From assembly GCF_000336575.1 (NCBI RefSeq), contig NZ_AOPO01000024.1, positions 1-52,654 of the forward strand: a stretch of 52,654 bases of DNA, given 5' to 3'. Positions 16,388 to 26,336 of the stretch are shown piece by piece. The notes below the pieces were generated by a model. The model had not been told where the DNA came from, searched no databases, and saw only the letters and a program-made list of their open reading frames with translations. The position numbers and the translations under genes were made by a program. Every line of letters starts with the position of its first letter. Within the stretch, counting starts at the first letter, position 1. Source of the DNA: Vreelandella titanicae BH1. GTDB taxonomy: Bacteria; Pseudomonadota; Gammaproteobacteria; Pseudomonadales; Halomonadaceae.

Positions 16388-16915
16388 GTGACAAAGTTGG
16401 TAATATCGAAGATCAAATCCCCTTCCGGAGCGCTCGCTGAGATCGAGCGAGTCAACATTAACATTGCCAATCAATTGCCCGTGTCGTCATGGCTGGATGC
16501 TGAATTAGCCGATACCTTACTTGCCTACCATCCCGTTTCTGTGCAAAAGGTATCGAGGCATTACGAAGTGGTCAGTGGATTTCGCGCGTTTCATGCCGTT
16601 AGTGCCTTGCTGGATCCAGAGGCTTCCATCTCGGTAGGCATCACAGATGCTCACGAATCTGATCTGGTCAGAGGAGCGTTGTTTGAGCTTATTAGCCATA
16701 GCCTGATGCACTGTCCTGAGGCTGTGGATGCGAAAGAGCGCGTCTATCGACAGTTAAAAGAGCTCTCCATTACGCTGCGTAAGACGCACGGCATCAAGGT
16801 GCCTAAGAGTCTGTCCACACGCAATCTAAAGGCATTAATGGGACTAGAAGAGCGCCGCATCACGCATTCAAGGAAGCGAAAATCAGAACTCCAGCGGATC
16901 ATGGAGTCCCAGTGA
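16388..16915 (+). CDS. ParB-like small protein, first gene of the recombinase operon
   Basis: The 175-residue product contains YEVVSGFRAFHAVSALLD (about 58-75), resembling the ParB/Srx-fold motif (Y-x-I-V-x-G-x-R-R). Its C-terminus is strongly basic (HSRKRKSELQR), suggesting DNA binding. It starts at a GTG with GAGG upstream. The next gene begins 1 base after its stop codon and the third overlaps the second, so the three are one operon. It may act as an accessory DNA-binding factor for recombination, but I cannot assign a named family. Confidence 0.6.
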   Translation: MTKLVISKIKSPSGALAEIERVNINIANQLPVSSWLDAELADTLLAYHPVSVQKVSRHYEVVSGFRAFHAVSALLDPEASISVGITDAHESDLVRGALFELISHSLMHCPEAVDAKERVYRQLKELSITLRKTHGIKVPKSLSTRNLKALMGLEERRITHSRKRKSELQRIMESQ

Positions 16916-16916
16916 C

Positions 16917-19406
16917 ATGGTGATGCAAGCAGATTTGGAGAAATTGGCAACTTTGAGTAGCGTGGAGCTTTCCAGAATAGAAAAGCTGCTTGCGCTGCTG
17001 AAAGCGCCGGATGATCTAACCCACCTTCTCCTAGTTATGGAAAACTTGAACCGTGCTTTACAAGCAGTTCAAAGAAGCCAAAAAATTCGGGAGGATCTTG
17101 ATGATGCGACCAAGAAAAAGGAGGAGAAAGGCCTCTTTCATTACCTTCCTGTCATTACCCAGATTATCGCCGTGCTGAAGGGATTTGATCGCGAAAGCTG
17201 CCCAGAGACGTGGTTAGATCAGTCGGGGAAGCAGCGCGGCATTATCAATGACCACCCTGAATGGGCGATGCTGATTCTTACCCCCGATGCTGAGTGCTAT
17301 GGCAATGATGCGTATTGGCAGCATACCGGTGTAGTTATGGCGTGCTCAGCCGTTCAGCGAAAGCGGCACCAAGCGCATATTGGTTCCGAAATCACCGCTG
17401 CTTGTCGTGATATCCGGACGATTGGCAATGGCAAGAAGTCTCTCGGGCTGTTGATAGAGATTGAGATGGACGCCACGCTCAAAAGCTACCGTCAACAATA
17501 TTTGCTAAAGAGCGACGAGATCCTCGAGCCGCTGTCGGGTATCGAGCTGCTCGTTCGAAAAGTACTCGACCATAAGGGAAAGACGAGAGACGGTGGAGGT
17601 GGGGGTGGCCACCCGGCCCGAACGATCGAGCGGCGCGTTGATGTGTCGGATTCGGATGACGAGGAAAATGAGGGGCCAGAAAAGTCGATGCAACTGTTGG
17701 AATCGGCCGGTGACGAGCAGGCGCAGGGCCGTCAGCGTGCCGCCGGTTTGCACCCCAAAGAATCCCAGACACTGCGTGCTGTTTCCTTCACGGAAAGTAA
17801 AGCATCACCGACATTAGGGTTTGATCTAAGGGACTTGATCCGGCGCCAGAGCAGCCGTATCCAACATATCAGCCAGTCCAACCAGAGGCTTCCTTTTCGC
17901 TACGCCAGCTTAAGTCGGGTCGAGCTATCGCTGGCAGCGAAAGCAGCTTTCGAGCTATTTACGGGCCGAGGCCGCTTTGAAAAGCGTGATGACGAAGATG
18001 TCTATGCCGGTCTACTGCTGCTGTTGATGATCTGGCTTGGACGTCCCGTCGAGCAGATTCTGGGGATGCGGGTCTATAACCATCGACATGAGCTACCGAA
18101 ACACCGCAAGGACGTACTCGCTTTTTTGATTGAAGAGCACGCCTTTGTGCTCCCCATTCCGTCGCCGGAGTGGCGTAACAGTCTCCAGGACGACGCAAAG
18201 AAACTGCTCTTTACAGCCGGTGGGAGCACGCCTGCATTGGTGGATGAGGTAGTGGTGGTCGCCAGTCCCGTGCGGATGGGGAAGTTTATCTCGCGCCTCA
18301 GCTTGGTGCGGAAAAGTCGGACAAAATATCGCGAACTGTTTCCCGAATGGCGTTATGGCGGCATTGAGGAGGCAATGCGGGCGGCGGTTTCAAAGATCAA
18401 CCGCGCCCACCGTATGCGGCTGACACCCCGTCGCATCAGTCAAGCGCTGTTCGATGAGATCGTCGGCCACTCCAGCGATTGGGTCGATGCTTACCTGTTG
18501 ACCGGGCACCGTTTCACCGTCGCTGACGTGGCCGCACATTATTACAGCGTGCCGGCTGGCTATCTTGAGGCACTCTATCATGCTGCTGCTGTTTCGCTGC
18601 GCAACAGTATTTATCAGTACCTTAGCGTAGAAGAAAAGCATTACTACGCCTTCAAACAGGTCGTTCAAAACAGGGGCGACCATGGCAGTAAGCTGAACCT
18701 CAAACCGATATTGCTGACACGCCTGGTCAAACACTTGAAAGGCGAACTGCGGGCAGCTAGGCGTCTTCAGCCTGGGGAGGAGAGTTGGCGACAAACGCAT
18801 AATCACTACGTGGCTTATATCGCTTTCTGGATACTGTTCGCGACGGGCTACCGTGCTGTCAATGACTTGGTTTTTCGCTGGCGGGAAATCGACTTTGCGT
18901 CCGGTTTTCTGGCCATTTCCGACAAGGATGACGAAGCGATGAGTCAGGCACGGGTGGTTTGGCTGTTGCCGGAGTTGCGTGATCAAATACGCCAGTATGC
19001 GAGCCACTTGGAAGTGCTACAGGCCCGGTTTTATCAACGTGCGTCTCTTTACGAGCACCTCGAAGCAGTGTTGAGTGAGCCTCAGCCAGACGTGCCGCTG
19101 ATGTTCTTTATCAGTGACAGCTGGCAGATGGTTCAGCTTTCTCCAGAGAATCTGCGGCGCCACGTACCGCTCTTTACGCTGCCAGTCAACGCAAGTCGGC
19201 ACTATCTTCGCAGTGCTTTGCGTGCTGAAGGGGTTCGTGGCGAACTGGTTAATGCCTTTATGGGGCACGCTCAACAAGGGCAGGAGCCGTTTGGCGCTTT
19301 CTCTACCTTGACCCCCGTGGAAATGTTTCGGGAGCTAGCGCCTGTCCTCAGTAAAATGCGCCGGGAAGCGGGATGGACAGTGCAGCAGGGGCTAGCGGAT
19401 GACTGA
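16917..19406 (+). CDS. Large tyrosine-recombinase-fold protein (829 residues), catalytic Tyr not evident
   Basis: The N-terminal half is soluble and unrecognised. It includes a Gly-rich, acidic linker (about 223-260). The C-terminal third has the tyrosine recombinase pattern: FATGYRAVNDLVFRW (first Arg, about 641), a Lys in ISDKDD, SRHYLRSAL (H-x-x-R, about 760) and MGHAQQ (His, about 782). The nucleophilic Tyr expected 8-12 residues after GHA is not seen; the sequence there reads PFGAFS. It may be a structural or regulatory partner of the downstream recombinase, or use another Tyr. At 829 residues it is about twice the usual integrase length. Confidence 0.7.
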   Translation: MVMQADLEKLATLSSVELSRIEKLLALLKAPDDLTHLLLVMENLNRALQAVQRSQKIREDLDDATKKKEEKGLFHYLPVITQIIAVLKGFDRESCPETWLDQSGKQRGIINDHPEWAMLILTPDAECYGNDAYWQHTGVVMACSAVQRKRHQAHIGSEITAACRDIRTIGNGKKSLGLLIEIEMDATLKSYRQQYLLKSDEILEPLSGIELLVRKVLDHKGKTRDGGGGGGHPARTIERRVDVSDSDDEENEGPEKSMQLLESAGDEQAQGRQRAAGLHPKESQTLRAVSFTESKASPTLGFDLRDLIRRQSSRIQHISQSNQRLPFRYASLSRVELSLAAKAAFELFTGRGRFEKRDDEDVYAGLLLLLMIWLGRPVEQILGMRVYNHRHELPKHRKDVLAFLIEEHAFVLPIPSPEWRNSLQDDAKKLLFTAGGSTPALVDEVVVVASPVRMGKFISRLSLVRKSRTKYRELFPEWRYGGIEEAMRAAVSKINRAHRMRLTPRRISQALFDEIVGHSSDWVDAYLLTGHRFTVADVAAHYYSVPAGYLEALYHAAAVSLRNSIYQYLSVEEKHYYAFKQVVQNRGDHGSKLNLKPILLTRLVKHLKGELRAARRLQPGEESWRQTHNHYVAYIAFWILFATGYRAVNDLVFRWREIDFASGFLAISDKDDEAMSQARVVWLLPELRDQIRQYASHLEVLQARFYQRASLYEHLEAVLSEPQPDVPLMFFISDSWQMVQLSPENLRRHVPLFTLPVNASRHYLRSALRAEGVRGELVNAFMGHAQQGQEPFGAFSTLTPVEMFRELAPVLSKMRREAGWTVQQGLADD

Positions 19407-22400
19407 CTATGTCGAGGAAGTTTGGAGCGGCTGGAAGCTAATACAAGTTCCGGAAGGGGCAGGTGGTGCCGAGGCACGCCATCGGCAGCATCTGCTAAAT
19501 AGGCGTCGTCACCAAATGGCAGTGCTGGAACTGCTACAGGAAACGCACCCTGGCCTTGTCCGCGGTGAACCGGATGTCAGCGTGCCGACGGATATCGCCC
19601 AGCAGTGGGAAGAAGCCCTACAAACCGGTGACAACCGTTCAGTCGTCGAAATTCGCAACAAGGTTAACTTCTTATCACTGGGGCTGTCGCGTGGGCAGCG
19701 TGAGTTGGGGTGGGACGTGCGCGTTCCAGCGCCGCTGCACCTGGTCAGGCCAGCGGCGAGTCCTTTTACGCCCTTGTCCTTCAAAAATTTAAGCGATTAC
19801 CGTGACTGGTGCCAGGATGCCGATCATGAGATTCAGCAGCCAGACTTTCAGGCGCTTCTTTGGCACGGCAATGGAAAAAAGGGACACCGTCGGCTTGAGC
19901 CTGAAATGATCAGTTGGGGGCTGTTTCTTTATTGTGTGATTGCCAATGACGGCCTGCTGGGCAGCAAGCACCTGAACTCACTACCATTGGCCACCACTAC
20001 ATTGGCAGTGCACGGGGCTTCTGCCTGGTTGGTGCTGCATGAGACAGTACCGGAAGGCATGCCAAAATCGAAACGGGTGTTGCCACGTAGCCGTTGGCTG
20101 TTGGGAGTGTCGGCCTTAGCGGTGTTGATGCGCCACATTCAGCATTTTGGCCACCCTGGCGAGAAGTGTGGCGGTTATCAGCAGGCGAGGGCTTATACCC
20201 AGACGGCTTGGCTGCATTTCTGTGGCGCTTTAAAGACTGAGCCGGTGTCACTTCCGACGTTTAGCGAGCATGCCACGACCGCCTTTCGCTTACATGTACC
20301 GGCTTATATCGTGAACAGCGCACACGGCAAACACCCAAGCACGTCAATTGCTGAAGAGCGTTGGCATCAGCTGCTCACCGGTGGGTACGTAAAGCATGCC
20401 AAGCCAAAAGCCGAGCAGGAGGATGTGCTTCCAGGAGAAGGATCCGGGCTAACGCCAATGGTGACCGAGCGTTGTGAGCGGGACCAACCGTTGTATGAAG
20501 GGCGTGCGCTGCTGAAATCGTTACACGATACGCTCTATAAGCGTCGTAACCAGAAACGCCTCAGGTTTCGAGACCTTTCTCGCGAGCTGGAAAGTGCCAT
20601 TGTTGCTTCTCAGCGTATGGCTCCCATCATTGAATGCTTGTGTCGCTGGCTGCTGTTCCTGCATCAGAAGCAGAAGCGAAAGCAGTCGACGCTGTACAAG
20701 TATCTCGGTATAAGCATGCCGCTACTGCAGGCTTTGGGGGAGACGCCGGTTGATCAGGACCGGATGGATGCGCTCATTGAGGCCTATCAGTTCGTGGTCG
20801 AACAGGCCAAGACCGAGAAAAACCGCCACTACCGTTGGGCGGTGTTGCGCTCATTCCATTCTTTTCTTGTGATTGATCAAGGCCTGGCCAACGTCTCTAT
20901 GGTGCTTGTTGACGGTGGGATAACTGTCGCGCATCACGCCGATGCCAATTGTCTGTCAGAGGATGAGTATCGTCTGATAGCTAGCTTTCTGGCCTCCCGC
21001 TCGGCAAACATCATGGGGCAAATTCGCTATTGGGTATTTGTGCTTGGATTTCGCGCTGGTCTCAGGATAGGAGAAGCACTTTCCATTCAGTTAGATGATG
21101 TCTTGCTTCATCAAGAGGTGCAGAATACCGACGTTACTCTTCTGGTTCGTAACAACGAGTATGTGGGGGTTAAGAGCCATGATTCACGGCGGCAGCTTCC
21201 GCTTTATTATCTGCTGACGGACAGCGAGCTGGAAGCATTCAAGGCCTTCATCGCCAATCGACAAGAGGTGTCCCTTCACGGTAGAGTCATGCTGTTCGGT
21301 GAGGGAAGTGGTTCGGTGGCTCCACTACGCGATGATGAGGTGCAGGCAGAGATCCACGAAGCCATGCGACGTATCACCGGGGATTACAGTCTGCGCTTTC
21401 ATCACCTGCGTCATTCACTGGCTAACTATCTGTTGCTCTCTTTTCATGGGGTGGAGATACCCTGCTCAGCGCCTTCCCATCATGCTTTTCTTTGGGACAA
21501 GGTCGCTGAGGGTCCCACGCGATCAGGGCTGTACTTTATTGCGCAACTGATGGGCCATGCGTCCCCCGATGTGACATTACGAAGCTACTTGCACTTTACC
21601 TGCCTGCTCCTTGACCATTACTGCCACAAGCAGCCCTCCTCGATGGAGAGCTGTATTCCGAGCCACGCAATTGCTCAGTTGGAACCCTTGGCCAACGTGC
21701 TCCAAATCAAGCCGGCGACCCTGCGTAAATGGAAAGAGCGTTTCGGCGAAAAACCGCCACGTTGGCTTAATAAGGCCTTTCCCAAATGTTCTGTGATAGA
21801 CGTAGCTCAGCAGGCGTTTGCCCCCTATCCTGAATTGCCAGCCAAGATACTGCTTGAGCGCCAAGGTCTGAGTCAGCTATCGCTGGAGCAGGTTGCCGCC
21901 GCGCTGGATGCTTTGTATCAACGCGATTTTGACGACGTTGAGCATATCTTTAATTTGTGTAAAGGCGAGGCAGAGCGGCTAACGTCTTGCGCGCGGCGGG
22001 TTCTAACAGCGCGCACGCGGCAGGGGATGAGCGCGTTTCGTCACTACCGGTTGACGAAAGGTAAGCAGCCAGCACCGAATGATTTTGCCCATCCACGCCT
22101 AGCAATGCCGCGCTCGCTGGCGGAACGCCCAGTGGCGAATGCGATGTACCAAGCCATCTGGTCGCGGTGGTTCAGCCATCATCCGGATGAATTGCGAGGG
22201 CATCTACGTTTTTTCTACCGCTACCACCGTGCCACCGACGGTCATGTATGGATTCGCGATACCGCTGATGGCTTGGCCTTTGTGAGTTGGGTGCTGGGTC
22301 TGGATGCTCGCATCAGAGCAGTCGTTGAGGTGACACCAAGTGCGCGATCATCCCTGTCTGAGAGGCAGCAGCTGAGTGAATGGAAGAAGCGACTACCTTC

Positions 22401-22602
22401 GCATCAACATAAGGTGGAATGGCAATCTAAACCTTCAGGCAACCGTTTTTCAAAACCGCTGGGCACGGGCAACGTTACTTTCTATGTAGTCAATGAGAAT
22501 AAGCGTTCTCGAAGTGGCTACCCAGTACGCTATATGCTGGTGATGACGTGTATCGTAATGGCTACGGTCGCCCAAAATGGGGGAAGCTCTAAAGTGGGAT
22601 AG
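19399..22602 (+). CDS. Very large tyrosine recombinase/integrase (1067 residues)
   Basis: This gene overlaps the previous one by 8 bases, indicating translational coupling. The catalytic domain lies at about residues 530-735: GFRAGLRIGEAL (first Arg, about 553), FHHLRHSLANYLLL (H-x-x-R, about 667), LMGHASPDVTLRSYLHF (His, then Tyr about 731). All key residues are present, so it should cut and rejoin DNA. Large N-terminal (about 500) and C-terminal (about 330) extensions are unusual. The C-terminal one has a possible helix-turn-helix near LKIKPATLRKWKERFG... It is the best candidate for the enzyme that integrated the island. The three-gene layout recalls recombinase trios, but family membership needs comparison. 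Confidence 0.8.
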   Translation: MTDYVEEVWSGWKLIQVPEGAGGAEARHRQHLLNRRRHQMAVLELLQETHPGLVRGEPDVSVPTDIAQQWEEALQTGDNRSVVEIRNKVNFLSLGLSRGQRELGWDVRVPAPLHLVRPAASPFTPLSFKNLSDYRDWCQDADHEIQQPDFQALLWHGNGKKGHRRLEPEMISWGLFLYCVIANDGLLGSKHLNSLPLATTTLAVHGASAWLVLHETVPEGMPKSKRVLPRSRWLLGVSALAVLMRHIQHFGHPGEKCGGYQQARAYTQTAWLHFCGALKTEPVSLPTFSEHATTAFRLHVPAYIVNSAHGKHPSTSIAEERWHQLLTGGYVKHAKPKAEQEDVLPGEGSGLTPMVTERCERDQPLYEGRALLKSLHDTLYKRRNQKRLRFRDLSRELESAIVASQRMAPIIECLCRWLLFLHQKQKRKQSTLYKYLGISMPLLQALGETPVDQDRMDALIEAYQFVVEQAKTEKNRHYRWAVLRSFHSFLVIDQGLANVSMVLVDGGITVAHHADANCLSEDEYRLIASFLASRSANIMGQIRYWVFVLGFRAGLRIGEALSIQLDDVLLHQEVQNTDVTLLVRNNEYVGVKSHDSRRQLPLYYLLTDSELEAFKAFIANRQEVSLHGRVMLFGEGSGSVAPLRDDEVQAEIHEAMRRITGDYSLRFHHLRHSLANYLLLSFHGVEIPCSAPSHHAFLWDKVAEGPTRSGLYFIAQLMGHASPDVTLRSYLHFTCLLLDHYCHKQPSSMESCIPSHAIAQLEPLANVLQIKPATLRKWKERFGEKPPRWLNKAFPKCSVIDVAQQAFAPYPELPAKILLERQGLSQLSLEQVAAALDALYQRDFDDVEHIFNLCKGEAERLTSCARRVLTARTRQGMSAFRHYRLTKGKQPAPNDFAHPRLAMPRSLAERPVANAMYQAIWSRWFSHHPDELRGHLRFFYRYHRATDGHVWIRDTADGLAFVSWVLGLDARIRAVVEVTPSARSSLSERQQLSEWKKRLPSHQHKVEWQSKPSGNRFSKPLGTGNVTFYVVNENKRSRSGYPVRYMLVMTCIVMATVAQNGGSSKVG

Positions 22603-22654
22603 GAAGAGGCGACACCTCCCTCGCTGGCGTTGCAGTTTTTTTGTGCCGTTTCTC

Positions 22655-23505
22655 TAAGATGGCTACCAGTGTACAGCTTGGGCTGTTGCTGTCTGATCTA
22701 GTTTTTGTACGAAAAGTTGGCTCGCAAGCAACGGTCGATGCACGCTACGCATACCATCGCCTTAAAGCTACTTGCCAGCTTTTCATAGCGTGTGGCAATG
22801 CGGCGACATTCTTTAAGCCAGCCAAAGCAGCGTTCTATCGCATTCCGTTGCCGATATTTGGGTTTATCGAACCGCCTGGGTAACCCCGGCCGGGCTCTTC
22901 GATGCATGTTGCGCTGAGCAATCACGGGTTTCATGCCGTGCCTGTCGTAATAATGACGCAACTCATCGCTGTCGTATCCTTTATCCGCCATCATATAGCG
23001 ACTACGTTTGCGAGGACGCCCGACGCCACCTGGTAAATTAATTTTCTCTAATGTCGGAACGAAGTGCTGAGAATCTGCCTCTTGACCAGGAGACAGAGTG
23101 AACGCCAGTGGCCAGTCATGGCGATCACAAACCAAGTGGATTTTGGTTGTTAAACCGCCGCGGTTACGGCTGAGCGCATGGTCTAGCGGTTCTTTCGAGC
23201 CCCCTTTTTACCGCCACCAGCGGCAGCGCGCGTGGCTCGCACGGAAGTGGCATCGATCATCCACGTGACCAGGTCCATAAGCCCATCTTCACGTAACTTG
23301 AGCTGTAAGCGAGAAAGTACCGCTTCAAAAGTTCCATCATCACGCCACTTGCGGAACCGGTCATACACCGTCGACAAAGGACCATATCGCTCGGGTAAAT
23401 CACGCCATTTGGCGCCAGAGCACAGCACCCAGAATATACCATTGAGCATTTTTCGGTCATCCCGCCTAGGTCTGCCCATGGTTTGAGGGGGCGATGCCAT
23501 TTAGA
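22655..23505 (-). mobile_element. IS5-family insertion sequence (IS427-like group)
   Basis: Two overlapping-style transposase reading frames fill the element. The right edge is set by where the neighbouring primase-helicase fragment stops being homologous (about 23505). Possible terminal repeats are TCTAAGATGGC on the left (about 22655) and the complement of GCCATTTAGA on the right, but the match is imperfect, so the ends are approximate. Confidence 0.65.
22698..23500 (-). CDS. IS5-family transposase, orfA-orfB joined by -1 frameshift
   Basis: OrfA (23183-23500, 105 residues) carries the N-terminal domain and the first catalytic Asp (WMIDATSVRA). OrfB (ends at 22698) carries the second Asp (MMADKGYDSDEL) and the Glu (NAIERCFGWLKECRRIATRYEK). 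The frames are joined at a slippery AAAAAGGGGG run near 23207-23216. Reading in the -1 frame there gives a continuous DDE transposase, the mechanism used by the IS427 group. It appears intact and possibly active. Confidence 0.85.
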
Positions 23506-24068
23506 ATCTGGCCTGGTAGTCTGCGGTCATCTATTTCTACCGTTATTCCCTGACCCAGCAACAATGCCTGGAGTTCATCAAAACAGCCTCTTGGTACCGA
23601 GAGATAACCTTGCTCGATTTGGGCACAGGATATGTAGCGAGGAATACTATGCGTTGAGAAACGCAGTGCCTGTGTTTTGAAAAATACGGGATTGGTAAAG
23701 CTCGCCATGCGCTTAATTCGTGCAGCCAGCGTCCCCGGTATGTCTGACAACTTCACATAATTGTGATTGGACAGTATGAGCGTGACGGTTTCAGGACATT
23801 CGATAATTTTCTCTGTCTCAACTGGTAACGCTTGCTCCCACGGCAATGTAGCGTCTACGGTAGCATCGGAATCAGGTTTCCTGCCGACCTTTTCTCCGAG
23901 CTGAGCCGGTGAAAGAGACTCTTGCCGACTGAGCAATGCCCATTGATCCGGGTAAGGAATCAAGTCATCGTCGACGAACTTGTACATCCGCGATTGCGCG
24001 CCTGGTATTGAAGCGGAAGGGGAATCAAATTGCCAAACCCACCAGCGGGCATCGAGTCCTGATTAGGG
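23506..24068 (-). pseudogene. Fragment of a second TOTE-type primase-helicase
   Basis: The minus strand encodes about 170 residues closely similar to the middle of the protein at 13874-16246. Shared stretches include PYPDQWALLS, TLAARIKRMASF and NPVFFKTQ, then RFSTH, IPRYISCA and IEQGYLS. The fragment ends abruptly at the IS5 edge on one side and at the IS66 edge on the other (at NQDS). A frameshift separates the last 20 or so codons near 24000. Nucleotide identity to the first copy is roughly three quarters by eye, so it came from a related element and not a recent duplication. Confidence 0.85.
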
Positions 24069-24105
24069 GTAAGCGCTCCACCAACCCCATCTAGGCAGGC
24101 TTCGC

Positions 24106-25639
24106 TTAGACCGGTAAGGTCTCTTTCCACTGCCAGGGCAGCAGCGTGTCGAGGTCATCATCGTTGAGGGTGGGCAGGGTCGCGAAGATGTACTGTAGTA
24201 GTCGTAAGGCGAGAGGCATTGGACTTGGCAGTGTCGATCAGGCTGTAGATCGCCGCTCTGGCGTGAGCGCCGCCCGGGGTGTGGCTGAACAGCCAGTTTT
24301 TACGCCCCACCACGAACGGGCGGATAGCGTTCTCTGCCGGATTGTTGTCCAGCGGGATCAGGCCATCGTCGATGAACCGGGTCAGGCGGAGCCACTGGTT
24401 ATCCAGGTAGTGCAGGGTTTTACCCAGCGCACTTTTGGGCAGTACCTGGGCCAGTGATTTGTCGAGCCAGGTGCGGAGCTGATCGATAAGTGGCCGGCTC
24501 TTCTGTTCACGCAGCGCACGGCGGGCGCTAGTGCTTTCGCCTGTTTTTCCACGGCGTATAGCTTACGGATCTGGTTGAGCGCCCAGTCCGCTTTACCGGT
24601 TTTGCCTTTGAGCTGCACCTTCTGGGCCTCGACGAACTTACGCCGGTCATGCTCCCAACAGCCTGCATGGGTGATCCCATTACGGCGCACGACCTCGGCG
24701 TAGCCTTCATAGCCATCGGTGAGTAAGCGACCCGCATAGTCGCCTAATAGGTCAACGGGCACCCGTCCGGCGCGGCTGGCCGCGTAGTCGAACAGAACGA
24801 CCTGCTGGCCCGGCGGCCAACCCCGCTGCACCTACATGTATGAGGTGGCACTGGCATGGCGGTCGGCTTCTTGCTTGACCTGGTGGAGAGTGGTTTCATC
24901 CATGTGGATCAGTGGCGCGTCTAACAGGTGTTGGCGTAACGCGTCGATCAGTGGGTGATCCGTTCTCCCGCCTGTACCATCCAGCGGGCCAAGGTATTAC
25001 GGGGGATCTCGGCGCCATGGCGGGCAAAGAGCTGGCTTTGGTGATAAAGCGGTAGCGCGTCCTGGTATTTAGCCGTCGCGATATAGGCGAGCAGCATGGC
25101 GCTGGCATTACTCTTAGGCAACAGCTTGGCAGGCGCCGGGGCAACCTTGGCGCCCTCTTCGCATGTCGGGCAGGCATATTCGCGTCGCACATGACGGATG
25201 ACCTCGATTCGGGCGGGCACCACATGCAACTCCTCGCTGACCGCTTCACCGATGACCTTCAGCGCGGGGCCGTCATCGTGGCAGTGGCGCGCATCATCGG
25301 GCAGTTCATGGATGACCTCGATACGCGGCAGCTCTGCCGGTGTCGCTAGTCGTGTCATTCGCGGTGGTGGTGCTCTCCGCTGCATCTTCCTCGTCAACCG
25401 CCCCTCCCGCTTCATTGATAAGCAGATCCTGCTGGTCGACACGGTACTTTTCGGTTGAGGGGGCCGAACTGACGCTCCAGGGCCAGCTGGACCTGTTCAA
25501 ACAACGATTTTTTGGTGGCTACCCACTGCGCTTCCTTTTTCTCCATCAACGCCAACAGCCGCACATTTTCAGCGTCAGCTGCGGCCAGCTTGCGCTCAAG
25601 CTGGGTAACCGTCGGTGAGGAGGATGCGGTGTTTTTCAT
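24106..25639 (-). pseudogene. tnpC: IS66 transposase TnpC, frameshifted
   Basis: The reading frame begins MKNTASSSPTVTQLERKLAA (coiled-coil leader). It is then broken by several frameshifts (near 25440, 25320, 24950 and 24510) and an amber codon near 24832, where YM-stop-VQRG replaces an expected Trp. Recognisable pieces are YACPTCEEGAKVAP (zinc-binding CxxC), ADRHASATSYM, DGYEGYAEVVRR and, near the end, LIPLDNNPAENAIRPF with the catalytic Glu. The element can no longer make its transposase. Confidence 0.88.
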
Positions 25640-25684
25640 ACCATTTAGTGTTCCAAAAACATCGCTAAAATAGGAGCGTCAAGG

Positions 25685-26047
25685 TTAGCCAACGCGCTGA
25701 AAATTTAACGTTTTGTGAGGCTTCATGGCCTTCAAGTCAACGCCATCCAGCAGCCAGTTAAGTTCTTGACCGGTTAACGTCACGGTCTCGCCCTCGCCCT
25801 TCAGGTGGGTGGGCCATTTAAAGCGTTCACGCTCCAAGCGCTTGTACCACACCACAAAGCCGTTACGTTCCCAAAACAGTAGCTTCACTTTATCGCGCTG
25901 GCGATTACCGAACACGAACAGCGCTTGATCAAACGGGTTCAAGACCATGGCTTCCTGAACCAGCAGCGCCAAGCCATCGATTTGCTTACACATATCCACG
26001 GGCTCTCGGCACAGGTATACCTTGAGATCAGTGCCGGGGCGAATCAT
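25685..26047 (-). CDS. tnpB: IS66 accessory protein TnpB
   Basis: The 120-residue product shows the IS66 Orf2 signature: VYLCREPVDMCKQIDGLALLV near the N-terminus, FVFGNRQRDKVKLLFWERNGF in the centre, and WYKRLERERFKWP. The ATG at 26047 overlaps the stop codon of tnpA. It is intact, but its partner tnpC is broken. Its biochemical role in IS66 transposition is not established. Confidence 0.93.
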   Translation of the reverse strand: MIRPGTDLKVYLCREPVDMCKQIDGLALLVQEAMVLNPFDQALFVFGNRQRDKVKLLFWERNGFVVWYKRLERERFKWPTHLKGEGETVTLTGQELNWLLDGVDLKAMKPHKTLNFQRVG

Positions 26048-26256
26048 ACGACGACCTCCACCGCGACAAACCGAGCGGGACGACAACGCGAAGGCAAGAG
26101 GAAGCGTTGCACGAGTAACCGTTTTTCCCACGCCATCAGGTCGGCTAACCTCACGGTTTGTGCTCTGACATACGCACTTAACGGTATCTGCAGCGCGGCG
26201 GCATAACACAGGTGGCCTAACCAAAACGCTTGAGTGGGATTGAGTTCGCGGCTCAT
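26044..26256 (-). CDS. tnpA: IS66 accessory protein TnpA, short form
   Basis: The 70-residue product begins MSRELNPTQAFWLGHL after a GGAG ribosome site and overlaps tnpB by 4 bases. Its LADLMAWEKRLLVQ region fits the helix-turn-helix type TnpA of IS66 elements. Family members are usually somewhat longer, so it may be a short variant or a truncated copy. Confidence 0.65.
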   Translation of the reverse strand: MSRELNPTQAFWLGHLCYAAALQIPLSAYVRAQTVRLADLMAWEKRLLVQRFLLPSRCRPARFVAVEVVV

Positions 26257-26336
26257 GATGATCTCCAAAGCAAAAGAGACCAACAGTGTGATCAGCCAAC
26301 GTTAAGGTGGGTAGATGGGTTTTATGGCGCGCTTAC

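Larger units (their letters stand above)
24069..26336 (-). mobile_element. IS66-family insertion sequence, decayed
   Basis: The left end (GTAAGCGCTCCACC, 24069) and right end (complement of GGCGCGCTTAC, ending 26336) form imperfect inverted repeats that both continue to a shared CCCATCTA block. GTAAGCG termini are typical of IS66. The element holds tnpA, tnpB and a broken tnpC. Flanking 8-mers (GATTAGGG left, TTTAATAG right) do not match, so the target duplication expected for IS66 is missing. One flank has probably been replaced by deletion or recombination. Confidence 0.88.
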
